64,000 nt of DNA from Isoetes taiwanensis. Taxonomy: Eukaryota > Streptophyta > Lycopodiopsida > Isoetales > Isoetaceae. The translations under genes were made by a program, and so were the position numbers. Where the stretch lies: the NCBI GenBank assembly GCA_021234155.1, contig JAJEKV010000056.1:4511330-4575329 (forward strand), written 5' to 3'. Each line of letters starts with the position of its first letter. The first letter of the stretch is position 1. Under the pieces are notes generated by a model. That model did no database searches, was not told the DNA's origin, and worked only from the letters and a program-made list of their open reading frames with translations. Positions 36,879-48,410 of this stretch are shown here, piece by piece.

Positions 36879-38948
36879 ATGAGGGAGTGTACAAAGTCAA
36901 ATGTACGTGCATTGGGAAGTATCTATAGCATTCTTTGGGAAGGCAACAATATCGATAATGACACACAGCTCAAATGTGCTGCCAAAACTCATTTCTCCAG
37001 AATCATGGGAACTGAGGAAAATATAAGTAGAGAAGACATTGAAAATTTTGTGTCTATCCAGCAGAAGGTTACTGAGCACATGAATGACACTCTTTCTAGG
37101 CCCTTCACCTGGGGGGAAATGTTGAAAGTTCTGCAGGAGATGGAGAATGGCAAGACCCCAGGCCCTGATGGCCTCCCAGCTGAGTTCTTCAAGAAGTCTT
37201 GGGACATATTGGGCATGGACATTGTCTCTTTGGCCAATGAATTCCTGATCACCAAGCAGCTTGACAGCAGGATCAACACAAGTTTAATTGCTCTTATCCC
37301 GAAGATGGAGCTCCCTACTACTTTCTCTGACTACAGACCAATATCTCTGACCAATGTGGTGTATAAGTTAATTTCAGGTACTATGGCTGCTCGTCTTAAA
37401 CCTATCCTGGAGGAAGTTATCAGTAACACTCAAAGTGCTTATCTAAGAGGAAGGTATATTCTTGACAATGTTGCTGCTGCATCTTTGGGTATCTCCTGGG
37501 CCAAAGATTCCAACCAGTCAATTGGCCTCCTCAAGCTGGACATCACAAAAGCTTTTGATACTGTAAGTTGGGCTTTTCTCTGCTGGTGCTGTAGGAAATT
37601 TGGATTCTCTGAGGAGACAATCTCAATCTTCCAAGGCATCCTTAAAAATTCCAGATCTGCTGTTCTCATTAATGGTGAATGTAGCCCTTTTTTTGACATC
37701 AAAAGGGGGGTCAAACAGGGATGCCCTCTTGCTCCTTTCCTTTTTTTGATTGTAATGGAAGGATTAAATAGCAACCTTAAAAGAGCAAAGGATCTTCACC
37801 TAATCAAGGGTCTCAGGCTTCCCTCTCAGGAGGATGGTGAGATTCTTAATGTCCACTTTGCAGATGACACATTCTTATTTCTACATTTGGAGGACCAATC
37901 CATCCATAATACTCTGGCCACTCTAGAAGAATTTGGCAAATGCTCGGGATGTAGAATCAATCCTGTCAAGACCAAGTTGATTTCGAGGCATCAAGAGGAG
38001 GGTGAGCTTGTTGCAGCAGGACTGGGTTGTATGTATCTCTCCCCTAATACTAAAACTAAAATTCTAGGTATCCCCTTTGCTATTAGAGTTAATGCTTGTG
38101 ATCTTTGGGAGGATTTAATTGATAAATTTTATAAAAAAGTTGACTCCCTTAATTCCAAGTTTCTATCCAAAAATGGGAGAGCTATTCTGGCAAACTCGGT
38201 CATCTCTTCCTCTCAGGTCTATCAATCCTCCATCATTATGGCCCCTAAGAAAGTCTTGACAAAAATGCAGAGCATCATTGGAAGGTTTATAGCAGGTGGA
38301 TCAAGCAGAAGATGTTGGATTTCTATTTCTATGGAAGAATGCTGCAAGCACAAAAGAATGGGGGGTCTGGGGGTCATAAATATTGAGAAGCAGGCCACTG
38401 CTTTGGCTGCAAAGTACTTCTTTAGGGCCTGTAATAACCAGATTAATCACCCTGTGAGTACTCTCATCTCCTATTACATTAAGAAATGCCACCCCTTTGG
38501 CTGGAGAAATCTTAATATGCAGCTTCCTCATAGTATCTACTTCGACTTTACTATCCCTACCACTATGCCTTTAATTATTAAGAAGTGGATTAGGGCATGG
38601 TTGAAGGTTAGAGGTATGTATACTTGGAAAGAAGGACTTTCACAGGACCAGCCTATATTTTGGAGCCCCTCTCTGATTCTGGATAACCCTAACATTTGTC
38701 TTGCCACTAACTTTCCTAAGTTAGCCAAGCAATGGACTCAACGGGGAGTTATCTACATAAGTGATATTATGGATGAATTTGTTTACCAAGATTCCAGTCT
38801 TGTAGATCTAGGAGATGACTCCAGGCAGCTTTTCAATAGTATTACTCAAAGATTGGCTTATGGAGATTGGCATGATACTAATGTTTTCTGGCACATTAAT
38901 GGGTTTTGTGGTTATAAAGTCACTTTAGCTTACGTGGTACCTCAATAG
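36879..38948 (+). CDS. L1-clade LINE reverse transcriptase (partial ORF2)
   Basis: A 689-codon frame encodes the RT that makes LINE cDNA at the nicked target. It shows 'KTPGPDGLPAEFFKKSW' near residue 88 (motif 0/1) and 'DYRPISLTNVVYKLIS' (motif 2). LDITKAFDTVSWAFL carries the first catalytic Asp (motif A). 'GVKQGCPLAPFLFLIVMEGL' is motif B, and FADDTFLFL has FADD at about 327-330 (motif C). The helical plant-L1 tail follows (LGIPFAIR, WRNLNMQLPHS). The upstream endonuclease is missing, so the ATG at 36,879 is only the first in frame, not the native start. A one-base shift near 38,925 moves the end into another frame. The frame is otherwise remarkably clean, suggesting a fairly recent insertion. 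Confidence 0.9.
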   Translation: MRECTKSNVRALGSIYSILWEGNNIDNDTQLKCAAKTHFSRIMGTEENISREDIENFVSIQQKVTEHMNDTLSRPFTWGEMLKVLQEMENGKTPGPDGLPAEFFKKSWDILGMDIVSLANEFLITKQLDSRINTSLIALIPKMELPTTFSDYRPISLTNVVYKLISGTMAARLKPILEEVISNTQSAYLRGRYILDNVAAASLGISWAKDSNQSIGLLKLDITKAFDTVSWAFLCWCCRKFGFSEETISIFQGILKNSRSAVLINGECSPFFDIKRGVKQGCPLAPFLFLIVMEGLNSNLKRAKDLHLIKGLRLPSQEDGEILNVHFADDTFLFLHLEDQSIHNTLATLEEFGKCSGCRINPVKTKLISRHQEEGELVAAGLGCMYLSPNTKTKILGIPFAIRVNACDLWEDLIDKFYKKVDSLNSKFLSKNGRAILANSVISSSQVYQSSIIMAPKKVLTKMQSIIGRFIAGGSSRRCWISISMEECCKHKRMGGLGVINIEKQATALAAKYFFRACNNQINHPVSTLISYYIKKCHPFGWRNLNMQLPHSIYFDFTIPTTMPLIIKKWIRAWLKVRGMYTWKEGLSQDQPIFWSPSLILDNPNICLATNFPKLAKQWTQRGVIYISDIMDEFVYQDSSLVDLGDDSRQLFNSITQRLAYGDWHDTNVFWHINGFCGYKVTLAYVVPQ

Positions 38949-39438
38949 AGACCAAGAAGTTACCATTCATTCGAAATGGAACATTGAACCTGACAGGGTT
39001 CTCAGAAACTTGAAATTTATGTGGAAGAGCCCAATTCATCCTAAAATCAAAGCTTTTATGTGGCAACTTTGGCATAAAGCCCTTGCCACGAACAGTAAGA
39101 GATGGAGGCTTAATATGTCTAACTCTGATATCTGTGTTAGATGCTTGCAGGATCAAGAAGATGAAGCACACCTTTTTAAAGAGTGCCTATGGGCAGAATG
39201 GGTTCTGGAGCTGGCTGAATCTGAACTAAACATTCCAGGCCTTTCTAATATGCATATCACAGAATTCTTCTTCCCTGAAAACCCTATTGAGTGGAGAAGA
39301 TATATTCTCATGTGGAGAATGTGGAAGGGTAGAAACTCCTTAATCTTTAAGGAGGAAATTATATGGCCTACCGCCATCATTAAGCAGACCCAATATGATA
39401 TTAACTGGGTCCTTGAGGTATATGGAAATCAGCAATAA
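38925..39438 (+). pseudogene. LINE zf-RVT C-terminal domain, out of frame
   Basis: Continues ORF2 after the frameshift. 'LKFMWKSPIHPKIKAFMWQL' is followed by W-HKALATNSKRW and a C-x2-C...H...C pattern in 'DICVRCLQDQEDEAHLFKEC'. This is the zf-RVT domain typical of plant L1 elements, probably nucleic-acid binding. The frame then runs to a stop at 39,438. The order and spacing are those of an intact ORF2 C-terminus apart from the single shift. Confidence 0.85.
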
Positions 39439-39453
39439 GGTACATAATTACTT

Positions 39454-39801
39454 ATGTTGGTTTTTTCTTTATTTTCAGGTAATACTTTGATTATGTTCAA
39501 AAGACTAAGGTGGAAGAGAATGAATCTCCATGCAAATGCGCTCTGGTTGACACAATTTGGAGTTGAAGTACCAAATGGACATGGCGAAGACTGTAGCTGC
39601 AACTGCGCCTGCCTCTCTTACTATGACGAAAAAAGATACATCTTATGCAGTGCAAAAGATAAGAAGGAGAGATTCAACCCAGGAAAGGCTCATTTATGCA
39701 AATGCCCCTACTGCCTATTCATTGTAGCCAACAAGGGAATGGGAAGAAAAGACCACTCCAAGAGAGAGCCCAAGAAAAGACGGTTCTCGGGTGATCACTA
39801 A
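39454..39801 (+). CDS. Cys-rich small ORF at the LINE 3' end
   Basis: A 115-codon frame between the zf-RVT end and the poly(A). Residues about 47-90 contain C-S-C-N-C-A-C, a later single Cys, and 'CKCPYC', giving eight cysteines that could bind zinc. The tail is basic (GRKDHSKREPKKRRF), like a nuclear signal. The part before 39,480 looks non-coding (T-rich with 'ttttcag'), so the frame may start at the internal ATG near residue 14, or be an acceptor-linked exon. I know no such 3' ORF in plant L1 elements. It could be a separate host-derived tail carried by 3' transduction or a chance frame; the basic and Cys-rich pattern argues against chance. Confidence 0.4.
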   Translation: MLVFSLFSGNTLIMFKRLRWKRMNLHANALWLTQFGVEVPNGHGEDCSCNCACLSYYDEKRYILCSAKDKKERFNPGKAHLCKCPYCLFIVANKGMGRKDHSKREPKKRRFSGDH

Positions 39802-40249
39802 GCCTCCGGCTTTAACTACTACCAGTCTACACCTGCAACTTCCATAAACTTTTAACTGTTGTTTGATTTGGGATAGTTGGTTTTTTTTCAGGGTCTATAA
39901 CCTACCCTTTCCTAAAGGTTACCTCCTAAAAGTTAAGAGCTCTCATTGCTCCCTTTTGTACCTTTATTATACATATTTAATATACACTGCCTTCAATTAA
40001 AAAAAAAAATTTGGGAAGTATAGATTTCCCAACATTCTATAAGGTTTCTAAATTCACCAAAATTTAAAACTACCCAATAATCTAGAGAGACTCTATAAGA
40101 TTCTACGAGGTTTTCTAGGAATGTATTAAGATTACCCAAGATACTGCGAGTATTCCTTAATATTATAGCAAGATTCCTTGAAGAAACTCGTAGACACACT
40201 ACAAAGCACACCCTAGAGGTAACGTTCTCGCATGTTTGCATTACGAATG

Positions 40250-40540
40250 TGGTTAAAATGCTTACAAAGATGTTACCACCCTCGGCTTCTGTTGCGGGCA
40301 TAAGTTAGTGGAAGTGGTTATACTACAAAATTGTGGGCACTACAAAATTGATTGGTAGTTTGTGGTGTAAATGTTTATGAAGATTTTATCACCCTCGACT
40401 TGTGTTGCAGGCATAAGTTAGGGCACGTGGTTATACTATGATGGAGTGTACAAAATCGCCTGGTAATATGTGAATAAAATGTTTATGAGGATTTTTATCA
40501 TCCCTAACTTGTGTTGCAGGCATAAGTGTAGCGTCTAATA
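40250..40540. repeat. Tandem repeat, about 110 bp unit, 3 copies
   Basis: Copies start near 40,257, 40,366 and 40,468. Shared parts include 'tgttgcaggcataagttag', 'gtggttatacta' and an 'aaatgtttatgaagatttt'-type stretch. The third copy is cut off at 40,528. Confidence 0.75.
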
Positions 40541-40730
40541 GCAAGGGTCATGCTAATCCCAAAATTTCACATGTAGTGAAAGCTTCTACTTGTAAAAGAA
40601 CACCAAAAATTGTGTTCTAACGCCATGTTTTCCTTATGCTTATGCTTACCCTAATGTCATATTTCACATGCATCAAAAGCTTGTACTTATAAAGGAACAC
40701 CAAAACTTGCATTCTGATGCTAAGCGTTCA
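40541..40730. repeat. Diverged direct duplication, about 115 bp
   Basis: 'atttcacatg' followed by 'aaagctt(c/g)tacttgtaaa' and 'gaacaccaaaa' occurs near 40,563 and again near 40,659, each followed by 'ttctaacgc' or 'ttctgatgc'. Confidence 0.55.
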
Positions 40731-43440
40731 ATACGCTTTGTTTAGTTGATCAATGAATCATGAGCAGTTGTACCATTCCTCCTAAGATTCCATGCAAAAC
40801 ACACCAAGTGTGAAGGATGCAACTAGATTCGCACATGATACCCCTAACATTCCAGGAGATCATTTTTTGACATTTTGAAGGAAGGTGCATGCCACATGGC
40901 AAACTTTGCATTTGTGCTATGATCTACCACTGGACCCTTAAGCGTGATAGACTTTTATTTTACTCCCTATATAATCCTATTGTTCCATATATGACATATA
41001 CCAATGCCATGCAAATAGCATAAAATATTCAGACAATAGTGCAAACTATCTGCCATTTAATTGTGGCATATAATTTCATGGCTAATGACATGCAATAATA
41101 AAATGAAATACGAAACATATACAAAGAGGAAATATATACAAAGCGCAGCAATGGACTTAACCATATTTAGGCTCTACACATTAAAAGTCCATTCCATGTG
41201 GACCATAATGATTTTTTTTCCTTAAATGATCATAAAGTATAGTGCACTTTCTACTGACCACAGCAAATGTTGTTTTAGTGGAAAGCAATGTCTAATTCCA
41301 CAGTATAAAGAATTGACTTGGAAAAAAAACTTAAAGATAGATGCCATAATCCTTTATCATTGAAGTCCATAAAAGGACGTCTCGAACTTGAGGCTTCACG
41401 TGCAACTTCTAGTGATGGCATATCCACCACAGCATTACCAACCAACAAGAAGGCTTCAAAGCTTCATAGCATCTGCCTGGATGCCTAGTGTTTTCATGTG
41501 GCAAAAACCATTTCGAAGCTTCTTGCTCATGTCCATGTTCTGCATAACCATCATTTTATAACAATTAAGCCTATGCTCCACATATTCTGCAATTAGAACA
41601 TTCCATCAAACATTGCTACAGACAAGAAGCTTATCAAATACTTCTTGTGCCCTTGAAATTAAGCCGAATTTGACACACAAAACGTTGCACCTGTCCATTG
41701 AACATATTCTAGCTGTTCTATAAACTTTTTTTAACTAAATGAAAATATCACAGGATGAATTTGCTCAAAACACATCCATTTCCAACCATGTAAGCTCATC
41801 CAATATCCCAAGGCGAAACTGCAAACTAACTTCAACAGCATAATGCACAGAATGAGATTGTCACGACAGGAATTATTAGTACAACATAAATTAAGATGAC
41901 TGGACGTACATGTGCCTCACAAAAGTAAAACCGTAAGGTTGCACTGATTTGCTCGCATAATGTACTTTGCCATGCATATTGTCATGCTACATACAACTCA
42001 AATCTACAAACCATATAATGCCAGAACCTGGCACTATATGGTTTGGGGCTCCACGGATATGTAAAAATGGTGCATCCTTGCAATGCTTGATAGTGTGAGA
42101 ACCAAACTATTTGACAAATGAATAACCTGGACTGTTTCACATTCTCTTTTCGCTCAAACAACAACGCTTTTTGAGCGGTTGTCTTAATATCGTAGAGCAC
42201 CATGCCAAAGCCATTTCTCGCAGACTTGCATCGGCCGCCAACAATTTTGGCTTCCCTTCTATATCTACAACCATGGAAAATACAAACAAAGCCTAGGGTG
42301 CAATCGCTAAAATTTGGATCTGTAATTTTACACTACCTTCAAGCCCTATTGACACAAGAGGAATTAGAGAAAGAACCTCAGCTACATTCATCCTCAGATC
42401 CACGCCGATGCAACAACTACCAACCGCATAATAATCATTACTTTTCTCGTACTCACAAATTGTTATCTCAAAACATTTCACTAATATTATGGTTTCCTTA
42501 TGAAGGTCTTTGCATTATTCATAGTGCCCCGCCTTGCGATTACGGGCCTAAAATACTTGGAATCAAGCTCCTATCACATAAAAGTGGCATTGCATGCAAT
42601 AGGCAGGTTGTTTGTAGTTTTGTATTTTCCTGTCTTATATCTAGAACGTGTCAAACCCCATTTTGAATAACCACCACATCAAATGTTTTGCGATGTTTGT
42701 GTAAGTTCGTGCAAAAATAGAGCCAAATGTAACGCAAGTTTGGATATCGATAAAGGCCTACGCCATAAAACTTTACACCATAAAATAGAAATCCTCTTGT
42801 AGAACATAGAGCATCAATTTACCCACCATCATGAAACCCGAAACCAGAGCTTAAGAGCTAAACCCGATCTTATGCTTCGCGTTTTGCACAAAGGGCGGAG
42901 TAGATCAATAAATAAGAGACAAATAGTTGTGTACATTCCTTCACGTGATCTGCAAAGATCTGAGTTTGCAAAAGATGCAAATTGACACAAGGCAAAGCCA
43001 GGACTCTAGTGAAGTATTGTATGGAGTTTCTTGGTACTCTTCTAGAGCCAAGCATGTATCATTCACAACGCCGATTCAAAAGTCGGAAATGAATACAAAA
43101 CCAAAATAGGCACCGTGATAAATTCAAGCGGACTAGAAACTCACTTGTCTACAAACAAAATAGAAACCAAACACAACCCAAATTTTAAAATGGCCAAAGA
43201 CCCATATAAGAAAAATAACCTCACAAGAATCAAAACACAATTAGCTCCCTAGCCATCAAAAAGGATTGCCATGAAGTAAATGGCTACACTTACAAGAAAA
43301 GCAGACCAGCTCCATTTCGAAGTCCTCAAGTAAATGGACGTGCACACTAAAAAATAAATCATAGAATGTCTAACTTTCTTTGGGCAAAATAAATGATATG
43401 AACAGATTTTACTTACCCAACCCTAAGATAAGTCTATGAT
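40731..43440. other. No recognised gene
   Basis: Short open frames only. An ATG-initiated minus-strand frame at 42,203 (MVLYDIKTTAQKALL...) and the plus frame 42,202-42,666 overlap and neither shows a family signature. Confidence 0.3.
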
Positions 43441-43464
43441 AGTGGTGATGTAATTACTACTTAC

Positions 43465-43534
43465 GCAACATATCTCGCAAATTGGGAGACAAATTCACCG
43501 GATTAAAGCGGATAACGGATTCTGCCATGGAATC
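43465..43534 (-). CDS. Candidate internal exon, unknown product
   Basis: On the minus strand 'ttgcag' precedes a 70-base open stretch reading D-S-MAESVIRFNPVNLSPNLRDML, followed by a perfect donor (GTAAGT at 43,464). A further donor-like CACAG|GTACGT lies upstream at 43,640. The two suggest a split minus-strand gene whose 5' part may lie in the tandem duplication to the right. No family is recognised. Low confidence. Confidence 0.25.
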
Positions 43535-43772
43535 CTGCAATAACACAGGTTGATTTGCTCGCAACTTAGAAAATAGAACAGTAGATATACTAAAGCTAAG
43601 ATCATGCTGTTGGCCAGAGCAATCTTGGCCGGGAACGTACCTGTGAATCCTGAAGAGTAAAAGCCATAAACACTGCTCAAAACATGCAGAAGCTGCCGGA
43701 AGGAAAAGGGTACAAAATTTCAAAACACACTTTTACTCCAAATTAAAGCATCGCCAAACAAATACAAAGCGC

Positions 43773-46700
43773 CATAGCCCCGCCTCCCGCTTTGATCTAG
43801 AAAGAGGCCGTCCGGAAAAGAAACATACCCATGGATTAGAGTTTGTTAATTGGCTCAGATGATCATGGGAAGAACAACTTGGGATTTTACTCCGTCCAAA
43901 TCTCTGATTGGAATACTGGGATTTTGCAGTAAACATGGCAGCTCTTTCCGATTGGAAAAACGCAGCGGAATACAACAGTAAATATGGTCAACGCTGCTTT
44001 TCTACAACAGGGCGAAAGCTTCACCAACGCCATAAATAACTGTTTGGGCATTTTTTAAAATCCCGGAGACAAATCGCACCATTTCCCACCGTGAAAAACA
44101 AATGGGCTAGAATTAGGCCACAGATCCGCGAATTTGCATGTAACAGAAAAGATGCCCTTGCATTTTTGGCCAGCCAAAGAAAATCATACGCCTAATATCG
44201 CGTGTTTCGGATCCACATAATGCACTTTGCCAAAACCCACTATTTGTGAAAGCTATGACAAGACAGGCCGATTTTGAGTCATACCATAGCAAAAACATAT
44301 GGCACATGAGATGCTTATCTAATGTTTGCATAGCTCGCCATAGCCGGACAATCGCCATAGCTCATACCTCAAAGTGCAAAACGGTCAAAATATCGCTCAA
44401 GCAAACGGATCTTCCACATAGATCTTCGAGGAAAAACTACAAAAGAAATGTGAAACCCTAGCCCATTGAACTTGCATCTTAGGAAGAAGTCGCCATGGCC
44501 GGTGTTACAAGAAGGCAATCAAGATCCAAGAGATCCAACAAATCATACAGCGGCCATCTTGGGGATGAGAAAAACTTCGCGGAGCAGAGTAAAAAGGAAA
44601 GGATGTGGAAAGATCCCGGCATGCATAGAGTATCCTTCAATATTATGCCTATTACGCTCATAAAAATTAATAAACACATCCAAAATTCGTTGCTTCTAAG
44701 AATAGAGTTTCCAAACGTCAACTCTGGACCGGTTATATGCTATGAACAATGCCGGTCCGAGCTCAACTTAGCGCATTATCTTGTTCCTGAATCCTCATTA
44801 CGATAAAGCGGAGAAAAACAATCGCCCGGCAGTTTTGAAGCGTAAAGATCTACATTTGCAAGATTGAAGCGGGGAGGAATTCGAGTGTCGAAGTGTTACA
44901 TAGAACGTACCCTTCAACATGAATATTATCAAGCTTTAGGTCGAAAATATTGGAAATGAAGCTTTAAACGCATAAAATTGTGAGGTTGCCTCAAAAAACT
45001 AAATAAAGCTATGAACAAACGACCGCTATGAAAGAAAACATTACGACCAAATTTAAGAAAGAATCATAACGTGGGAAGAACAATTCTCGTAGCAAATGCC
45101 GTTGCACCAAACGGATCAAGCATTATGGCAAACCTAGAGACCTTCCGAGTTGCGGTTATGGCTATGAATAAAATCCAAGCCATTCTCGCCAAAACTCAAG
45201 AAGCTTGAGCCCGGCGTTTCTCCTCAAACCTCGGGCAAGAGCCACAACAAGCGGGCCGTGGAGAGCCAAACCGAAAGTGCCGTCCTTTTTTTCTTTGAAA
45301 GATCAAGATGAAAATATTACATTCATTTTTCCTTGCGTTGCCCACCCCATTAATTAGGGCTACCGCCACCTCATCAAAGGCATTAATTGCATTTATTGCG
45401 GTGCCATAGCCTCGCCTCCCGCTTTGATCTAGAAAGAGGCCGTCCGAAAAGAAACATACCCATGGATTAGAGTTTGTTAATTGGCTCGGATGATCATGGG
45501 AAGAACAACTTGGGATTTTACTCCGCCCAAATCTCTCGATTGGAATCTTCGGGATTTTGCAAAGAAACATGGCAGCTCTTCCGATTGGAAACAATGACGG
45601 AATACAAATGTAAATATGGTCAACGTTGTTTTTCTACAACAGGGCGAAAAGCTTCACCACCGCCATAAATAATCTGTTTGGGCATTTTTAAAATCCCAGA
45701 GACAAATCGGCACCATTTCCCACCGTGAAAAACAAATGGGCTAGAATTAGGCCACAGATCACTTAATTTGCATGTAACGAGAAAAGATGCCCTTGCATTT
45801 TTGGCCACCAAAGAAAATCATACGCCTAATATCGCGTGTTTCTCGGATCCACATAATGCACTTTGCCAAGGCCCACTATTTGTGAAAGCTATGACAAGAC
45901 AGGGGCCGTATTTTCGAAGTCATACCATAGCAAAACATATGGCACATGAGATGCTTATCTAATGTTTGCATAGCTCTCTGCCATAGCCGGACAATCGCCA
46001 TAGCTCATACCTCAAAGTGCAAACGGTCAAAATATCGCTCAAGCGGTAGGATCTTCCACATAGATCTTCCGGAAAAACTACAAAAAGAAATGTGAAACCT
46101 AGCCCATTGGAACTTGCATCTTGGGAAGAAGTCGCCATGGCCGGTGTTACATAAGGCAATCCGTGATCGCATCCAACAAATCATACAGTGGCCCATCGCG
46201 GCATGAAAAAACTCGTGGAGCGAGTAAAAAAGGAAAGGATGTGGAAAGATCCGGCATGCATAGAGTATCCTTCAATATTATGCCTATTCTCGCTCATAAA
46301 AAATTAATAAACACATCCAAAATTCGTTGCTTCTAAGAATAGAGTTTCCAAAACGTCAACTCTAGACCGGTTATATGCTATGAACAATGCGATCCGAGCT
46401 CAACTTAGCGCATTATCTTGTTCACGAATTCGATATTTTTCCCCTATTACGATAAAGCGGAGAAAACAATGCCCTCGCGTTTTGAAGCGAGAAAGATCTA
46501 CATTTGCAAGATTGAAGCAGGAGGAATTCGAGTGTCGAGTGTTACATAGAACGTACCCTTCAACATGAATATTATCAAGCTTTAGGTCGAAAATATTGGA
46601 AATGAAGCTTTAAACGCGCCAAAATTGTGAGGTTGCGCAAAACGAAATAAAGCTATGAACAAACGACCGCTTGCGAAAAGAAAACATTACGACCAAATTT

Positions 46701-47050
46701 AAGAAAGAATCATAACTGTGGGAAGAACAATTTCATGAGTAAATGCCGTTGCACCAAACCGGATCAAGCATTATGGCAAACCTAGAGACCTTCCGAGTTG
46801 CGGTTATGGCTATGAATAAAATCCAAGCCATTCTCGCCAAAATGAAGAAGCTTGAGCCCGGGCGTTTCTCCTCAAACCTCGTGCCGAGCCGCAACAATCG
46901 GCTGTGGAGAGCCAAACCCGAAAGTGCCGCCCTTTTTTTTCTTTGAAAGATCAAGATGAAAATATTACATTCATTTTTTTCCTTGCATTGCCACCCCATT
47001 AATTAGGCCGCCACCTCATCAAAGGCATTAATTGCATTTATTGCACGGTG
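43773..47050. repeat. Tandem duplication, 1.64 kb unit, 2 copies
   Basis: Unit 1 is 43,773 to about 45,409 and unit 2 is about 45,410-47,050. Both start at 'cgcctcccgctttgatctag'. They share the same order throughout, for example 'aagcattatggcaaacctag' at 45,118 and 46,765. Unit 1 starts a little into the repeat. The copies differ mainly by 1-3 base indels, often within CG- or CTC-containing words. Each unit contains the candidate MAGV exon and, on the other strand, a frame reading NQRFGRSKIPSCSSHDH-like. Confidence 0.85.
44495..44806 (+). CDS. Candidate exon or ORF, unknown basic protein
   Basis: A 103-codon frame starting MAGVTRRQSRSKRSNKSYSG. The first 45 residues are basic and Ser-rich (a run of RRQSRSKRS), then DEKNFAEQSKKERMWKDPGMHR, after which a GTATCC donor-like site occurs at about 44,629. 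The rest (SFNIMPITLIK...) looks like read-through intron. In the second tandem unit the same start (46,136) is followed by a stop after five codons, so that copy is dead. The family is not recognised. It could be a first exon of a nuclear protein. Confidence 0.3.
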   Translation: MAGVTRRQSRSKRSNKSYSGHLGDEKNFAEQSKKERMWKDPGMHRVSFNIMPITLIKINKHIQNSLLLRIEFPNVNSGPVICYEQCRSELNLAHYLVPESSLR

Positions 47051-47129
47051 CGTAGATGAACTCCCCACGCCACCTCATCACAAAGCATTTATTGCACGTA
47101 ATTTATGTGGCTAAATCTTGTCCATTGAT

Positions 47130-48410
47130 CCAAAGACATTCGACGCCCATATTAAAAGCCCCCCAAATAAGGGGTCATGAGGTGGCCCCATCGGGAAACC
47201 GCAGATCTTGCACCTTCGATGGTCAAGCCGGGACACCTCAATCTTTATACCCAAGGGGGTGCTTGGGGTGGTTTGGCATGTTTTTCATCTCAACCGTTGA
47301 TCTCAAAAATGGGCCGAGCCATGCGGTGGCTTACACCAAAATCTCTAAAAATAAGGGGGTGCTTATATAATTGTATTGAAATCCAACTCCAAATGAAAGT
47401 GCAAGAACACAAAAGGCCGGGATCCTCTCGGCCTTCTCGAAAAAATCAAGTTTGATCCATTGAGCCCTTAAATTGTCCGGAAGAAATGACCCAGCCCATG
47501 AATCCAGGAGTAAATTTTTCCACGATAAACACACGTGGCAATCGATTAGAAATGCAACAAAAAGCATCTCAATCTGGTTGTACCTCCACCAAAAGGCTAA
47601 ATCGAGTCCGGAATTTCACGAACTCACTCTTGTTGTTTGTTTGCCCTACAAATCAAAGACATTATCAACTGTCGACCAGAAAATCCAAGATAGAAAGTTC
47701 ACAGATTAAAAAGCGCCCGGTCCAGACCAACAAGTCACAAATTTGAATCACGGATGCTCCAAATTGGAAAGCGAGGGGGAAAAAGGCTTATCCGGACCAG
47801 CACCGACCAAGGCAAGGGAAAAAAATTGGGAGCACGCGTTGCAAGAGATCCTTTGCCTTTCCGTAAATTTGGGGGGAACTTCAACGGCTAAATTTCGACC
47901 ATTGAGAACAAATTAACGCCTTATATTAAAAGCCCCAAATAAGAGGGCTTTCAATCTTGGCCGTAGATCTTGCACCTTCGATGGTCGGGGCCGTGACACC
48001 TCAACCTTTATACCTGGGGGGTGCTTGGGGTGGTTTGGCATGTTTTCATCTCAACCGTTGATCTCAAAAATGGACTTCAAGCGGCATGACACCAAAATCT
48101 CTAGAAATAAGGGGGTGCTAAGGGTGGTTTGGCATGTTTTCATCTCAACCGTTGATCTCAAAAAATGGGCGGTGACACCAAAATCTCTAGAAATAAAGGG
48201 GTGCTCCATTTTTTTGAGATCAACGGCTGAGATGAAAAACATGCCAAACCACCCCAAGCACCCCCCTTGGGTATAAAGATTGAGGTGTCACGCTCCGACC
48301 ATCGGGAAGTCAAGATCTACGCTTAGGATGGGGCCACCTCATGATCCCCTATTTGGGGCTTTTAATATGGGCCATTGGATTGAGGGGATTCTATCTAGAC
48401 CGATAGAGTA
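47130..48410. repeat. R-A family cluster with inverted pair
   Basis: Direct copies of 'gggtgcttggggtggtttgg' followed by 'catctcaaccgttgatctc' occur at 47,249-47,312, 48,016-48,073 and 48,106-48,165. An inverted copy at 48,206-48,272 mirrors the last. Flanks carry 'ttggggcttttaat' and 'gatggtc' phrases also seen at 0.7-1.1 kb and 8.0-8.3 kb. Confidence 0.8.

Larger units (their letters stand above)
36871..40008 (+). mobile_element. 5'-truncated L1-clade LINE with poly(A) end
   Basis: Starts abruptly at an R-B terminus with RT-linker coding sequence and ends at 'aattaaaaaaaaaaa' near 40,000-40,008. It contains an RT frame (36,879-38,948), a frame-shifted zf-RVT end (to 39,438) and a Cys-rich 3' frame (39,454-39,801). 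The APE endonuclease is absent, consistent with the usual 5' truncation of LINE insertions. Confidence 0.85.

Noticed and set aside
40250-40540. CRISPR-like array
   Set aside because: Only three diverged units of about 110 bp without constant repeats and unique spacers, in plant nuclear DNA.
42202-42666. 154-codon frame as a gene
   Set aside because: No motif, AT-rich composition, overlapping antisense ATG frame; not supported.
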